From assembly GCA_037179515.1 (NCBI GenBank), contig JAXCGZ010005721.1:62001-126000 (forward strand): a stretch of DNA of 64,000 bases. The letters run 5' to 3'. The stretch is from Halocaridina rubra. Lineage: Eukaryota; Arthropoda; Malacostraca; Decapoda; Atyidae. The notes under the pieces were generated by a model that searched no databases, was not told where the DNA came from, and saw nothing but the letters and a program-made list of their open reading frames with translations. Below are positions 31,974-45,121 of this stretch, piece by piece. How positions within the stretch are numbered: the first letter of the stretch is position 1; each line of letters starts with the position of its first letter. The translations under genes and the position numbers were made by a program.

Positions 31974-34355
31974 GTGGCGGCAGCACACGCCTAAATTACC
32001 GTAAAGAGACAAAAAAGAAATTAATGCAAGTGCATCTCGGTTTTTTTTTTTACAAAAAAAAAAATTATGGAAACAGATTATAATGCATCTCTGGAAGCAA
32101 TGTCGGAGGTAGAAAAGATTCATCGAATCCTCGAGTTAGAAGGAACTTCAAGACGCCTAACAGCAAGTGGAGAGTCCGCACCCTCAAGGAGAAGTAGTGT
32201 GGCCAACGGCGACGCCGACGACACTGATGAAGAAATAGACACCGAGAGCGACGCCTCAGGCTCCGACGACTCTCAGAGTATAGAGAAAGCACAGCCAGTC
32301 ACACCTCACCCCTGTCCCCGTATAGGAAAGGCACCCTGCAGTAAGAATTATTCCATAAATTTTGACTCCGAATGAAAGTTGCTGAAACTTTGTTCACGAA
32401 GGCTGAGAAACGTCAACTGGAGAGCCGAGTGGTCCACTTGGGAGAAGATTTCAGCGCAATTCACGTATTTCACCGTGCGGAGCACTGTGAATGTTGCTTT
32501 GAGAAACAACGCCCCTACCAGGAGTTATCTGTTGCTGAATTTGATTAAGAAGATGCCTGTGATGGTGAATCAGTGAATTTACAAGACATGTGGACGACAT
32601 CGGCGAGAAAACCAACGACCCCAGAAAAAAGGAAAACCTCCTCCTCCAGCGCCAGTGGCCGTGACGTTCATCAAGCAGCATCCCAAAATGGCTAAGTATT
32701 GTAATTTTTATCCAGTGAGTAATGGGATAATTATTAAAAGAACTTGAGGTCGGAGGACTCTGCCATTTTACTTTGTAGATATGCTTTACTCAGCCACCCC
32801 ACATATATAAGGGAGTATGGCTCTAGTAAATTAGTAGAAGAAGAATTTCTGTACCCATTACTAAACAAGATAATTTGTACTAATAGCTATAAGCAGTATT
32901 AAACTCGATTTTTTTTTTTAATTTGAACAATATAATGAGTAATTGCGTTTGAAGGGTGTTCAATTTATTTTTTTTTATTGCCTAAGTTAAGTATTAAAGA
33001 GGCGAAGGTATTGACTGTAATTGAGAAAACAGTTAATATGCGTGTAAAATTATTTTTTATATTAATTTCTTAAAGCGAAAGTAGAGTAATTTTACCGAGT
33101 AACATTTGTGAAAGTGACAATGTTTAAGAATCAAATATAAGTTGTAGTTTTTATATACTCCGAAACGCGCGTAAGAATTATATTGAGAAATAAACTTGAA
33201 TCCGCTTTTAAGGTATTTCTTTTATCATGTGTAATATTTTCCAAGAAAGGAATGCGGAAGTGACTGATCGATCTCTCAAATTCGTTACTTTGCAGTAATA
33301 GTAATTGTATTGATTTTTTGCTATTAAAATACAATTATGTCCTATCCTTTGAAGAATTAGAGACTTTTGTGATGTTATTAAGATTATTGCTGTTTGATAT
33401 AACAAGTTTTTTGTTGTTCGTTAAAATTATGCAGGCAGGGAAAGAGAGTAGAGTAAATGTGCCGTAATAGGGAGGTTAGGGTGTCGCCCTACCATACGGT
33501 AGATGGGGAGTATAGAGAGGACCTAGGACTATTGACACAGTCATGCGACCACCCGGGCCAACGGCGACTGCACACACATTCCCTCTGAGTAATGGGGAAA
33601 AAATGTGCTCAATGAATGGGGTAATGAATGGGAGACATCATCAGCAGCAAATGGGCGAGCGAATGCGTGAATGGAAGCGAGAGTGATAAGGGGGGATATT
33701 GTACAAGTCGAGATGATCGCCTTTGAGTGATATAGAGAGGGTATTTGTGAATGGAATCGCAAGAGGTTCGTTAAGAAGAAGGATGGGGACTGGGTCTGGG
33801 AGGACCCTTCTACTGCATCACATGTGTATTACTGCAAGCCATATGCAATTGAAGAAGGTGTATTTGTTGATATGCGCATAGTTTTAACGGGAGGTGATGT
33901 AGACGTTGCGATATCTATTAAGGGATATTTTCCGCCAATGAGATAATTGTTCGATTTTCGAAATTCCAAGAGAGATATTAAGTGATAAAGGAAGAGAATA
34001 TATGAATGATTTTCTATTTTTTTTTCTATCTGTAGTATTCGAAAGAATCCTCTACATACATAATATAAAACTTTGAAGTTTATGCCATGATAATGTTTGT
34101 TACCATTATTTCAGCTTGGTCATAGAGAAGGGAGTGTGAACTCACAAGAAATGACAACAAGAATGTTGCACAGCCAATTCCTGTATTTGAAAGAGACAAA
34201 GTCGATGCAGAAACCGAAGAGACAAGGGAGGAAACAGAGAACGCATGCAAATCTCCCCGCACAAGCTAGCTATATGAAGTCCAGAAGACAAATATTGAGC
34301 AGTATTGTGGGTTGGAAAAGGAAAAGAGAGTAACAAAAGTGGGTAATTAAGTACC
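31974..34355 (+). mobile_element. Internal region of LTR element L1, gag-like remnants
   Basis: It follows the primer site. A plus-strand frame 32067-32375 (METDYNASLEAMSEVEKIHR, then SER/ASP-rich TDEEIDTESDASGSDDSQS) and a broken continuation near 32500 (ALRNNAPTRSYLLL) correspond to minus-strand sequence at 51250-51720 in element L2. A purine tract GGAAAAGGAAAAGAGAG near 34315-34330 aligns with the tract before the L2 3' LTR. No protease, RT or integrase was seen, so it looks non-autonomous. Homology to L2 ends near 34355. Confidence 0.75.
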
Positions 34356-34501
34356 TAACCGATCGTAAGGATATGTAAAATAGGAAAAAAATATAACTCC
34401 CCCCGTCTCCTGAGGTAATTCTGTTGAATAGTCACTCGAATGAAAAGTTATTTTGAATTCCTAGAAAAATATGTCTTTTTGTTGCATTATACGATTCCTT
34501 A

Positions 34502-35247
34502 AAATTATCTTGAAATATCAGCTTTAGTGCAAAATATTTTTTATTTACAATGCTTGTCAAGCTTCCAAGAGTTTCATAGTTTATTAACTATATTGATCAA
34601 ATATGATTGTAGTATTTTGTTTAAAGTTCGTCAGAGGTGTTTTCGACTTAAAGCAAGTGTGTGCTTTGACTCGACCCTCTGATTTATAAAATATGTCTTT
34701 TTGTTGCATTATACGATTCCTTTTAAATAAAGTTAATTTTTTTTCAAACGTTGCAAATTAAATAGTATTTCTTCATTTTATTATTACATACACAGATACA
34801 AGCTTTTTATATTTTTTTCAGATACACAATTTTTATATTCTTCTGTTGTTGTTGAAAAGTGTATATCATCTTCATATGATAATTGTAACATTTCGAAGAG
34901 TTAAAGATATTAACGATTTTGAGAAGCTTATTTAGAGATAATTATTGTTAATTACTGTCATTGTCATGAAATTTTACTTAAGTCCTTTTATATCGTTTAT
35001 TACGAAAGGATAATCGTAAATTTTGTTGATAGTAGTAGAGATAAATAAATAAAAATAAGAAATTATCTTGAAATATCAGCTTTAGTGTAAAATATTTTTT
35101 ATTTACAATGCTTGTCAAGCTTCCAAGAGTTTCATAGTTTATTAACTATATTGATCAAATATGATTGTAATATTTTGTTTAAAGTTCGTCAGAGATGTTT
35201 TTGACTTATAGCAAGTGTGTGCTTTGACTCGACCCTCTGATTTATAT
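34502..35247. repeat. 188 bp direct repeat pair
   Basis: AAATTATCTTGAAATATCAG to CGACCCTCTGATTTATA occurs twice with a few mismatches (GTGCAAAAT/GTGTAAAAT, GTGTTTTCGAC/ATGTTTTTGAC), 558 bp apart. Confidence 0.93.
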
Positions 35248-35419
35248 ATATAAAAAAAAAAAAAAAGATTGCCATAATGGACAAGTATGTGTATGTTTAT
35301 TTCACTAGCGTTATTTGCAATGTTAAACAGAAAAGAATGGAATTATGCTTCGATGTCTCATTATTTGTATACTACGTTATTTTGTTTTTATTTTTTTAGA
35401 CGCTAGAAGGCAGTTGTGG

Positions 35420-35423
<4 letters not shown>

Positions 35424-35500
<77 letters not shown>
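35424..35500. repeat. (CT)n microsatellite
   Basis: About 38 uninterrupted CT units. Confidence 0.97.
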
Positions 35501-35501
<1 letters not shown>

Positions 35502-35860
35502 CGTCTTTTGCCCCTTCCATACTGAAAAATGTTATATCTTTATACTGATAGAGTATTATAATTATTGATTTTATTAAAATTCTTTTGCAAATTTGCTAGA
35601 TGATAAATGTGCCCTAGCTTTATTATATTAGATGGGTATTTGCATGCTGATATTGCATAACTACTGATAAGACAGAATTTGAAGTGAATAATTATGAGTT
35701 TTTCTGCCGCATATTGCAACTGTCTTGGAAAATAGATAAGCTCCCGCTGACAAATTGAGCAACCAGAAGGTTGGTGACTATGCTCCTATAAACTGCATAT
35801 TATGACTGCAGGAATTCGAATAGTAAAAGAAACTGACCAAAAGAATCTATCTACCTTGAA

Positions 35861-37854
35861 TGTTTCCCCCTTTAATTGGGGGGGTAGCCGACATAAAAAA
35901 AAAATAAGGAGATAACTCTGCTCTATGGGCAATGACGAGGGAGCTAGCGACCGTTCAGATGGCACTGCTGGAGTGCCACAGCCCATCCTCCCGGCTCTTC
36001 CACAACCTGTGTCGCTTCACAACTGCCAACTCAACTACTGCCCCTACCACAGGGCTACCTCTGTAAGATGCAGCCCCGTGGTAACAGCAGATGCCCATCA
36101 GAGCTGCATCACAATCGCTCGCCACTCATTCCTATTTCTAGCACGCTCGCTTGCTTCCCTCACATCCATCCTCCTATCATTCAGGGCTCTCCTTACTCCA
36201 TCCATCCACCAAAACCTAGGCCTCCCTCTAGCATTTCTCCCATCAACTCTCACATTCATCACCTTTTTCAGCAGTCTTTCATCATCCATCCTTTCCACAT
36301 GGCCAAACCATCTCAGAACATTCATATCTACTCTGGCTGCAATTTTTCTCCTCACACCCGTTCTTGCTCTCACCACTTCATTCCTAACCCTATCCAACCG
36401 AGATACACCAATCATACTCCTCAGGCATTTCATCTCAAACACATTTAGTTTCTGTCTCTCACTTACTTTCATACCCCATAACTCTGATCCATACATCACA
36501 GTTGGCACAACCACTTTCTCATACAAAACTTTCTTAACATTCATTTCCAACCCTCTATTCTTCATCACTCCTTTCAACGCACCCAACACTTTACATCCTT
36601 CATTCACTCTGTGATACACATCTGCTTCCACTCCACCATTTGCAGCAATAACTGAGCCTAAATACTTAAACTGATCAACTTCCTCAAGTGTCTCTCCATT
36701 CAACATAACATTCAATCCAGTACCATCGTCATTTCTTTTACACCTCATAACCTTACTCTTTCCCACATTCACTCGCAACTTCCTTCTCTCACACACCATT
36801 CCAAATTCTGACACTAACTGACACAGCTTCTCCTCTGAATCTGCCACCACCACAGTATCATCTGCAAAGAGCAACTGATTCAGCTCCCACTCATTATCAT
36901 CCCCATCTACCATTCTCAAACCTCGACCACGCACTCACTCATTCACCTCTCTTACGACTCCATCAATATACAAATTTAACAGCCATGGTGACATCACACA
37001 TCCCTGTCTCAGTCCCACACTCACTGGAAACCACTCACTCACTTCATTCCCTACCCTAACACAAGCTCTACTACCCTCATACAAACTCTTCACTGCATGC
37101 AACAATTTACCATTAATTCCATATATTCTCAAAACATTCCACATTGCCTCTCTATTAACTCTATCAAACGCTTTCTCCAGATCCAAAAATGCAAAATACA
37201 CACCCTTACCCTTTGCTAAATATTTCTCACATAACTGCCTAACTATAAAAATCTGATCTATACAACCTCTACCACTCCTAAAACCACTCTGCACTTCTGT
37301 GATCACATTTTCTGTCTTATCCCTAATCCTATTAACCAGCATCCTACCACACACTTTTCCTACCCCACTCAACAAACTTATATCCCCAAAAATTACTGCA
37401 TTCATACACATATTTACCTTTGTATAGGGGCACTATACAAGCAATCACCTATTCCACTGGCACCACTGACAACATAAAGCATATATTAAACACTCTCACT
37501 AACCATTCCAATGCAGTCACACCCCCTTCTTTCAACATCTCCGCTCTCACACCATCCATTCCAGGTGCTTTGCCTGCTTTCGCTTCATACAATGCCCTTT
37601 TCACCTCCTCTGTTGTAATCTATCTCTCATTTTCATCTCCCATTACTGGCACTTGAACACCCCCCACTGCCACTATAGCTGCCTCTCTATCTTCCTCAGC
37701 ATTCAGCAAGCACTCAAAATATTCTGCCCATCTTTTCCTTGCATCATTCCCTCTTAACATCTGTCCATTCACATCTTTCACTCTCTCTTCCATCCTCGAT
37801 CCATCCTTCCTTACTCTCTTCACTTCTTTCGAATACTTCTTTTTATTCTCCTCA
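35861..37854 (-). pseudogene. RTE LINE tandem unit 1 (RT and 3' end)
   Basis: On the minus strand: KRVRKDGSRMEERVKD, DISLLSGVGKVCGRML, EVQSGFRSGRGCIDQIF, YFAFLDLEKAFDRVNREAMW, VGLRQGCVMSPWLLNLYIDG, active site LNQLLFADDTVVVADS, FKYLGSVIAANGGVEADVY and GHVERMDDERLLKKVM. These are RTE-clade RT and C-terminal motifs. Lesions: stop after GDENER (about 37620), frameshift near 37405, TGA after REVNE (36935). The 3' end GGGGGAAACA is followed by a short GATA-type tail. It lacks an endonuclease. Confidence 0.92.
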
Positions 37855-37870
37855 TATCTATCTATCTATC
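37855..37870. repeat. Short (TATC)n junction between RTE units 1 and 2
   Basis: Four TATC units (GATA on the RTE strand) separate the 3' end of unit 2 from the 5' start of unit 1. Confidence 0.9.
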
Positions 37871-39866
37871 TTGGCTGTTTCCCCCTTTAATTGGGGGGTA
37901 GCCGACATCAAGAGAGGAAAACAATAAGGGGATTACTTTGCTCTATGGGCAATGATGAGGGAGCTAGCGACCGTTCAGATGGCACTGCTGGAGTGCCACA
38001 GCCCATCCTCCCGGCTCTTCCACAACCTGTGTCGCTTCACAACTGCCAACTCAACTACTGCCCCTACCACAGGGCTACCTCTGTAAGATGCAGCCCCGTG
38101 GTAACAGCAGATGCCCATCAGAGCTGCGTCACAATCGCTCGCCACTCATCCCTATTCCTCGCTTGCTTCCCTCACATCCATCCTCCTATTATTCAGGGCT
38201 CTCCTTACTCCATCCATCCATCCAAACCTAGGCCTCCCTCTAGCATTTCTCCCATCAACTCTTGCATTCATCACCTTTTTCAGCAGTCTTTCATCATCCA
38301 TCCTTTCCACATGGCCAAACCATCTCAGAACATTCATATCTACTCTGGCTGCAATTTCTCTTCTCACACCCATTCTTGCTCTCACCACTTCATTCCTAAC
38401 CCTATCCAACCGAGATACACCAATCATACTCCTCAGGCATTTCATCTCAAACACATTTAGTTTCTGTCTCTCACTTACTTTCATACCCCATAACTCTGAT
38501 CCATACATCACAGTTGGCACAACCACTTTCTCATACAAAACTTTCTTAACATTCATTTCCAACCCTCTATTCTTCATCACTCCTTTCAACGCACCCAACA
38601 CTTTACATCCTTCATTCACTCTGTGATACACATCTGCTTCCACTCCACCATTTGCAGCAATAACTGAGCCTAAATACTTAAACTGATCAACTTCCTCAAG
38701 TGTCTCTCCATTCAACATAACATTCAATCCAGTACCATCGTCATTTCTTTTACACCTCATAACCTTACTCTTTCCCACATTCACTCGCAACTTCCTTCTC
38801 TCACACACCATTCCAAATTCTGACACTAACTGACACAGCTTCTCCTCTGAATCTGCCACCACCACAGTATCATCTGCAAAGAGCAACTGATTCAGCTCCC
38901 ACTCATTATCATCCCCATCTACCATTCTCAAACCTCGACCACGCACTCACTCATTCACCTCTCTTACGACTCCATCAATATACAAATTTAACAGCCATGG
39001 TGACATCACACATCCCTGTCTCAGTCCCACACTCACTGGAAACCACTCACTCACTTCATTCCCTACCCTAACACAAGCTCTACTACCCTCATACAAACTC
39101 TTCACTGCATGCAACAATTTACCATTAATTCCATATATTCTCAAAACATTCCACATTGCCTCTCTATTAACTCTATCAAATGCTTTCTCCAGATCCAAAA
39201 ATGCAAAATACACACCCTTACCCTTTGCTAAATATTTCTCACATAACTGCCTAACTATAAAAATCTGATCTATACAACCTCTACCACTCCTAAAACCACT
39301 CTGCACTTCTGTGATCACATTTTCTGTCTTATCCCTAATCCTATTAACCAGCATCCTACCACACACTTTTCCTACCCCACTCAACAAACTTATATCCCCA
39401 AAAATTACTGCATTCATACACATATTTACCTTTGTATAGGGGCACTATACAAGCAATCACCTATTCCACTGGCACCACTGACAACATAAAGCATATATTA
39501 AACACTCTCACTAACCATTCCAATGCAGTCACACCCCCTTCTTTCAACATCTCCGCTCTCACACCATCCTTTCCAGGTGCTTTGCCTGCTTTCGCTTCAT
39601 ACAATGCCCTTTTCACCTCCTCTGTTGTAATCTATCTCTCATTTTCATCTCCCATTACTGGCACTTGAACACCCCCCACTGCCACTATAGCTGCCTCTCT
39701 ATCTTCCTCAGCATTCAGCAAGCACTCAAAATATTCTGCCCATCTTTTCCTTGCATCATTCCCTCTTAACATCTGTCCATTCACATCTTTCACTCTCTCT
39801 TCCATCCTCGATCCATCCTTCCTTACTCTCTTCACTTCTTTCGAATACTTCTTTTTATTCTCCTCA
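37871..39866 (-). pseudogene. RTE LINE tandem unit 2
   Basis: Near-identical to unit 1 at a 2,012 bp offset, including the same three lesions (stop after GDENER at about 39632, frameshift near 39417, TGA after REVNE at 38947). It differs from unit 1 at a few positions, such as GRPRFGWMDGVRRALNNRR versus GRPRFWWMDGVRRALNDRR, and in the 3' UTR. It is more like unit 3 than unit 1 in the last 500 bp. Confidence 0.93.
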
Positions 39867-39886
39867 TATCTATCTATCTATCTATC
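39867..39886. repeat. Short (TATC)n junction between RTE units 2 and 3
   Basis: Five TATC units, one more than the other junction, which gives the 2,016 bp offset of sequences beyond it. Confidence 0.9.
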
Positions 39887-41755
39887 TTGGCTGTTTCCCC
39901 CTTTAATTGGGGGGTAGCCGACATCAAGAGAGGAAAACAATAAGGGGATTACTTTGCTCTATGGGCAATGATGAGGGAGCTAGCGACCGTTCAGATGGCA
40001 CTGCTGGAGTGCCACAGCCCATCCTCCCGGCTCTTCCACAACCTGTATCGCTTCACAACTGCCAACTCAACTACTGCCCCTACCACAGGGCTACCTCTGT
40101 AAGATGCAGCCCCGTGGTAACAGCAGATGCCCATCAGAGCTGCGTCACAATCGCTCGCCACTCATCCCTATTCCTCGCTTGCTTCCCTCACATCCATCCT
40201 CCTATTATTCAGGGCTCTCCTTACTCCATCCATCCATCCAAACCTAGGCCTCCCTCTAGCATTTCTCCCATCAACTCTTGCATTCATCACCTTTTTCAGC
40301 AGTCTTTCATCATCCATCCTTTCCACATGGCCAAACCATCTCAGAACATTCATATCTACTCTGGCTGCAATTTCTCTTCTCACACCCATTCTTGCTCTCA
40401 CCACTTCATTCCTAACCCTATCCAATCGAGATACACCAATCATACTCCTCAGGCATTTCATCTCAAACACATTTACTTTCCGTCTCTCACTTACTTTCAT
40501 CCCCATAACTCTGATCCATACATCACAGTTGGCACAACCACTTTCTCATACAAAACTTTCTTAACATTCATTTCCAACCCTCTATTTTTCATCACTCCTT
40601 TCAATGCACCCAACACTTTACATCCTTCATTCACTCTGTGACACACATCTGCTTCCACTCCACCATTTGCAGCTATAACCGAGCCTAAATACTTAAACCC
40701 ATATGACCTACTAAAATCCTGTCCCCACCTATCATTTGCCAACCTCTTCTCTTCCTCTACCTTCTGCTTGGTTTCCACATTTTTCTCCCTGTATCTTTCA
40801 TACTTCTCCCTACTTTTACACTGCAGCCATTCCTCAAAAGCCCTCTTTTTCTCTTCCACCTTCATTTTCACCCCTTCATTCCACCACTCGCTGCCCCTCC
40901 TCATGCCACCTCCAACAAACCTCTTTCCACACACATGACTTGCATGTTCCACAAAACATTCTTTCATCAACCCCCATTCCTCCACTAACTCCCCAACTTC
41001 TCTTTCTTTCACCGTGTCATATACCACTTTCAACCTGTCCTGATATTCCTGTCTCTTCTCTGGCTTTTTCAACTCTTCCACCTTCACCATTTCCCTTCTA
41101 CATCCCCCCACTCTATTTCCCCACTCTTTTGCTTCAACCAAAAAATGATCAGACATCCCAGCAGCCACACCCCTAAATGCATGCACATCTTTCACTCTAC
41201 CAATCATGCTCTTTGCTACCAACACATAATCAATCAATGCTCTTTCTTTCACTCTTCCATTTGCCACTCTCATCCAAGTATGCTTATTTATTAACTTCTT
41301 CTTGAAAAAACTATTACCTATCACCAACTCTTGCTTCACACACATATCTAACAGTCTCTCGCCACTCTCATTCCCACCTAGTACCCCATACTTTCCTACA
41401 ACACCTCCTACCTCTCCATCACCCACTCTGGCATTCAAGTCACCCAACACAACTACATAGTTCCTTCTACTCAGACCATGAGTTAACTCATTCCAGAATT
41501 CATCCCGCTCTTCCTCACTTCTCTCACATCCTGGCCCATACGCACTAACAAAAGCCCAACATTCCCAATCTATCCTAGCCCTTACCCACATCAGCCTAGA
41601 TGACACTTCTTTCCATTCCACTACCTTATTTACCATCCATTCACTCAGCAATAATGCTACACCTTCTCTCGCTCTCCCCCTTTCAACCCCAGACACCCTA
41701 ACTGTCACATCACCAAATGCCACTTCTCCTTTTCCTTTCAACCAAAAGACATTGG
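39887..41755 (-). pseudogene. RTE LINE unit 3: endonuclease fused to the RT C terminus
   Basis: The minus-strand frame 41741-40497 (414 codons) begins with the endonuclease (LLLSEWMVNKVVEWKEVSSR, WAFVSAYGPGC, YVVVLGDLNARVGD, ALIDYVLVAKSM, MSDHFLVEAKEWG) and a Lys/Glu-rich linker. At about 40700 it jumps from DFSRSYG directly to FKYLGSVIAANGG near the RT C terminus. The catalytic RT including FADD is deleted in frame. A one-base deletion at about 40500 shifts the tail (GMKVSERRKVNVFEMK). The 5' end of the endonuclease is truncated at about 41755. Confidence 0.9.
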
Positions 41756-42864
41756 TTTAAAATGAGCATTATTATGAATATAAGTACAGAACTATGTTCT
41801 TGCCTCATAATGACAGTATCATTTGTATATTTACTGTTATTCCTGATTTAGTATTTTTATTTTTATTTTTATTATTCTTGTTATGATCATGATTAGTATT
41901 ATTATTATTATTACATTTGCTGTTGATACTGCTATCACTCCATGGCCCTTCTGCTAATTATTATTTTTGTTATGCTATTAGTAGTAACCATATGATTTGT
42001 ATTTTCATTTTGAATTCATGCTTTTATGTTACTGTAGTCACTGTTAATAAGAGTATTTCTTTAGTGGTTGTTCTCAGCATTTCATGACTTTTCTTTTTTG
42101 ATATCTATAGTATACTAATGTTATGTATCAGTTACTCAGCTACATCCATAGTATCTTGAAATAATGATCTAATAGCGTTGACACATACAATTACCACCCT
42201 ATTTCCAGGCAGCCCCAACCTGCAATTTTAAATTTTTTTCACAAACCAATCCCTTTTACCCATTGGAGAGATTGCAAGCGCCTGCAGATGCAGGGGAGGC
42301 GAAGAATACCCTTTGAGTGCTTACAAATGGCCACTGTTTGTACGTAGAGGTAATATCTATTCTTTCTTGCATTTGTGATAGCAACATTAGGTCCTAGTTT
42401 CCGGCCCTATGTTTCACATTGCAGATTTTTAGCTGGAAGGAGATCCACCTTCAAGGGGTGGGTACGTGAGAGGTAAAATGGTCCTAGGACCATCTCGAGA
42501 TTCGTAAAATGCAGGGGAAGAAGAAGCTCATGACAGATATATCGGCGCTCTCCCGTTGTCCGGCCGGTCTCCAGAAACAGAATTCGCAGTACGGGTTTAC
42601 AACCCAGACCTACCTCGCAGCGTAGAGGTGAGGGGTTGGCGGAATCAGGTGTTGGAATAAGCCCATGACCTAGCAATAATGGGTAAAAATGGGGAAGGTG
42701 AAAATGAAAAAGGGAGATAAAAAATCCCTATAAATCAAAAGTTCTCTGACAGAGAGAAAGACATGTCCCAAAGGGTAATAACTTCTTTTCAGCTACCAAA
42801 ACACTATACGACAGTAAAACAAGACCAGGGGAAAGAAAAAGTCCCCACTGTCTTTGTATGAATA
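41756..42864. other. L1 interior between RTE array and T6, unassigned
   Basis: AT-rich sequence, then a GC-richer 42380-42690 part. A minus-strand frame at 42407-42676 (LIPTPDSANPSPLRCEVG) has no recognised domain and may be fortuitous. Confidence 0.5.
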
Positions 42865-42943
42865 CAGTGTTCCCTCCCTTATTGCGGTAGTTCGGTTCTG
42901 GGACCCGGCGCGAGCCAGGAAAACAGCGAAGTAGGATCAGCCT

Positions 42944-43052
<109 letters not shown>

Positions 43053-43066
43053 TTTTTTTCTTAAAG

Positions 43067-43392
43067 ATGATTGACACCAGGACAGGCCAAAAATTATAAA
43101 ATAAAACGGCCTTTATCAGGCTGTAAAGAGAAACAGAGATGGAGAGTGTAATGACCTGTCAGATGTGAAGGGATTATAAAAGATGTGTAATGAATATCCA
43201 GCTCTCTGCTAGGTTTACTATACCTCTGCATTACCTTTATGATGTCTATTCTAAAATTTCTCCTTAGATCTTATTATTTTTATTATTATTATTATTATTA
43301 TTCTTATTATTATTATTATTATTATTGGCAACAATAATTTTCCTTTGGTGATGATTGGGGAGATTATTATTATTATTATTATTGTCATTATA

Positions 43393-43449
<57 letters not shown>

Positions 43450-43465
43450 ATTATTATTATTATTA

Positions 43466-43502
<37 letters not shown>

Positions 43503-43587
43503 CATTATTACTACGAATTCGTAATTAAACCATTATTTTTACTATAAATAATGTAGTTTTGGTTGAATGAACAAGAGTTACTTAAAG

Positions 43588-43669
<82 letters not shown>

Positions 43670-44118
43670 ATTCTATTCTACCCAACCCCCCACACTCTCT
43701 TTGTCCCAGCCAACTAGGGAGGGGCACTTTACACAATTATTAAAAGTAAATAAACCAACAGATGTACAAACAATGATGAGCCCTTAATAATAATAATAAT
43801 AATGATGATGATGATAATAATCTCCACAATCATCATCAAAGGAAAATTATTGTTGTCAATGATAATAATAATAATAATAATAATAATAATTATAATAATA
43901 ATAAAAATAAGATCTAAGCAGAATTATTGGAATAGACATCATGAAAGTAATGCAGAGGTATACTAAAACCCAGCAGAGAGCTGGATATTCATTACACATC
44001 TTTTATAATCCCTTCACATCTGACAGGTCATTACACTCTCCATCTCTGTTTCTCTTTACAACCTGATAAAGTCTGTTTTATTTTATAATTTTTTTGGCCC
44101 ATCCTGGTGTCACAATAA
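43067..44118. repeat. Large inverted repeat (arms ~305 bp, spacer ~440 bp)
   Basis: The left arm 43067-43372 and right arm 43811-44118 are reverse complements with few mismatches. Examples are GAGATGGAGAGTGTAATGAC and GAATATCCAGCTCTCTGCT on the left and their complements on the right. Each arm carries an ATT or AAT array at matching positions. The spacer contains (ATT)n at 43375-43505, (CT)n at 43590-43665 and a GGGAGGGGCACTTTACAC-type unique part. Confidence 0.93.
43590..43665. repeat. (CT)n microsatellite
   Basis: About 38 CT units in the palindrome spacer. Confidence 0.97.
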
Positions 44119-44437
44119 TCTTTATTTCTTATTTATTTATTTATTTATTTTTATTTTTATTTGCCAAAAAAAAACCGCGATACAGTGAGAACGCGAACCA
44201 AAAAACGCGAATAACCGGAGGAACACTGTAGAGTAAAAAAAGAACCTCAGAAAATAAATTCTGCACTGATGAAAAAGGGAGATAATAAATCCCTATATAT
44301 AAGAACTTTTATGAACATTTTAAAATAAATTCCACACTGTCTTTGAAAATTTTTGATGGACATCAGGTAGGAAAAAATATTGTTGTCTTTAGCTTTTAAG
44401 ATTTAAGTTAAGAAAGCCTCAATGCCTCCCCTAGAAG

Positions 44438-44890
44438 TATTATAACCATTTTTAATTAGTTTCTCCTTAAATCATTTTGTCACTGATTAGTAGTTATATA
44501 TTGTAATTGTGCATATTTTGATTTAGTCATATGATAATAATTTTTATTGCTGAATCTTTGTAGAGATCATATCCAACTGTATTTTATATTAATTGGGTAT
44601 TATAACCATTTTAATTATTTTTTTCTTAAATAATTTTGTCACTGATTACTAGCTATATATTGTAATTGTGAATATTTTGACTTTTTTATTACTATGGTAA
44701 TCATTCTTATTGCTGAGATCATATCCAACTGTATTTTATATTAATTAGGTATTATAACCATTTTAATTAGTTTTTTCTTAAATAATTTTGTCACTGATTA
44801 GTAGGTATATATTGTAATTGTGAATACTTAATTTTGATTTTTTTCTTTAATTGGAATGCTTATTGTAAGGAACATATTCTTCTTTTGTGT
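44438..44890. repeat. Three-copy AT-rich tandem repeat, ~152-160 bp period
   Basis: TATTATAACCATTTT recurs at about 44439, 44599 and 44751, each followed by AAATCATTTTGTCACTGATT or AAATAATTTTGTCACTGATT and TATATATTGTAATTGTG, then ATCATATCCAACTGTATT. It is located just before the right LTR of L1. Confidence 0.9.
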
Positions 44891-45121
44891 GTCTTTTTCA
44901 GAAATCACATGTTCTATATATATTAAGTCCCTTGACAATACAATTCCTTTCAGGAAACTAATTCTGAGAGGTAATTTGTTTAGATAATTATATGAAACTG
45001 TATGTCTTTAAGTCATCAGATTAGATAATTCTGCCCCGTTTTTTTTGCTAAAATGTGTAATACTCTCTAAAATGTATAATGCTTCATCTGAAATGGGACA
45101 TTTCAGAGTGGTAGTGGGGAG

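Larger units (their letters stand above)
34356..35860. other. L1 interior, non-coding, with direct repeats
   Basis: Contains a 188 bp direct repeat (34502-34689 and 35060-35247), a ~33 bp direct repeat (34468-34500 and 34688-34720) and a (CT)n array at 35424-35500. No coding region was recognised. It lies between the L2-homologous part and the RTE array. Confidence 0.7.

Noticed and set aside
35925..36614. Plus-strand open frames within the RTE array (also 37891-38626 and 39907-40641)
   Set aside because: Antisense shadows of the RTE reverse transcriptase and its 3' end, repeated only because the unit is repeated.
42407..42676. Minus-strand 89-codon frame as a gene
   Set aside because: No recognised domain, no splice context and located inside an LTR element interior; insufficient support.
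43251..43505. Poly-Ile open frame
   Set aside because: (ATT)n repeat translation.
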